A stretch of DNA of 55,155 bases, from positions 263,897-319,051 of the forward strand of contig JBNGIO010006348.1 of the NCBI GenBank assembly GCA_049999805.1, written 5' to 3'. Under the pieces are notes generated by a model. It ran no database searches. It was given only the letters and a program-made list of their open reading frames with translations, and had not been told where the DNA came from. Both the position numbers and the translations under genes were made by a program. Below, one piece after another: positions 54,895 to 55,155 of this stretch (position 1 is its first letter; each line of letters begins with the position of its first letter). Source of the DNA: Folioceros fuciformis. Its lineage: Eukaryota; Anthocerotophyta; Anthocerotopsida; Anthocerotales.

Positions 54895-55155
54895 CTAGGA
54901 CCTCCTTCTCCTTCTCGACCGCCCCCATGGCATCTGGTTCTTGTCATCCTCATTTTCTTGCTGCTTGCGCTTGCTCTCTTCCATGTCCATCTTCCGCTCC
55001 TTGTTTTCCTCCTCCACTACTTCAATCTCTTGCTGCTCGCTCGGAGCATCACTTACATTTTCCTCTTCAACATCTTCCTCTAGAGTATCTTGCTGCTTGT
55101 AATTGTCCTCCTCAGTCGTTTGCTTTCTATCATCCTCTGTCGCCATCTCCTCCTC
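54895..55155 (-). CDS. Highly charged ORF, cut by the window edge
   Basis: The minus-strand frame is open to the right edge and reads MATEDDRKQTTEEDNYKQQD then a Glu/Gln/Lys-rich run ending GRSRRRRRS. An ATG at 55146 could be a start, but GAG codons precede it in frame, so it may be an internal exon. Low complexity prevents assignment, and the basic terminus may simply be read-through into an intron or UTR. Confidence 0.3.
   Translation of the reverse strand, partial: EEEMATEDDRKQTTEEDNYKQQDTLEEDVEEENVSDAPSEQQEIEVVEEENKERKMDMEESKRKQQENEDDKNQMPWGRSRRRRRS

Overview
The window is nuclear DNA of a land plant. Its recognisable genes are plant families: a LONGIFOLIA/TRM protein, golgin candidate 2, an STP hexose symporter, a DUF1442-type protein and PLS-type PPR remnants. 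They have spliceosomal introns. Introns are mostly short (about 60-210 nt), PPR debris is common, and a plastid-type HSP33 is present, a chaperone I do not know from flowering plants. Together these suggest a non-seed plant (bryophyte, hornwort or lycophyte grade). I cannot name the species. A run of exactly 100 N marks a scaffold gap.

Layout. 1-10.5 kb is gene-poor: a decayed pogo/Tigger transposase (2.4-3.7 kb), a PPR fragment (4.7-5.0 kb) and a 42-bp tandem repeat (5.2-5.5 kb). 10.5-13.2 kb holds a four-exon gene that by splice phase joins a DUF1442/methyltransferase-like domain to a C-terminal ACT domain. 14-20 kb is repeat-rich and AT-rich, with minisatellites, degenerate ORFs and an inverted pair of acidic repeat ORFs. 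20.6-23.5 kb has a small single-pass membrane-protein gene and a broken, oppositely oriented copy of its first exon. 25.2-27.1 kb has repeats and an orphan coiled-coil ORF. 27.6-32.6 kb is a five-exon TRM/LONGIFOLIA gene whose short D/E-x-P-R-x-S motif is expanded to about 29 tandem units. A tRNA-Lys(CTT) lies at 33.9 kb. 38.4-39.7 kb is a composite satellite of three arrays between two direct repeats. 40.2-41.5 kb encodes an orphan protein with an internally duplicated domain.

44.1-46.2 kb is an 11-exon HSP33 gene with a GC-AG intron and an incomplete redox-switch cysteine set. It is convergent with a PI-PLC X-domain gene (46.4-48.0 kb) that carries several frameshifts. A one-exon golgin candidate 2 gene (48.9-51.2 kb) and an STP sugar transporter interrupted by the N gap (52.75-54.27 kb) are divergent, with PPR debris between them. 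A highly charged ORF runs off the right edge.

Exon models were built by hand from splice motifs and reading-frame phase and were not checked against transcripts. The genes share no visible pathway; this looks like an ordinary mixed nuclear locus with several unusual members.
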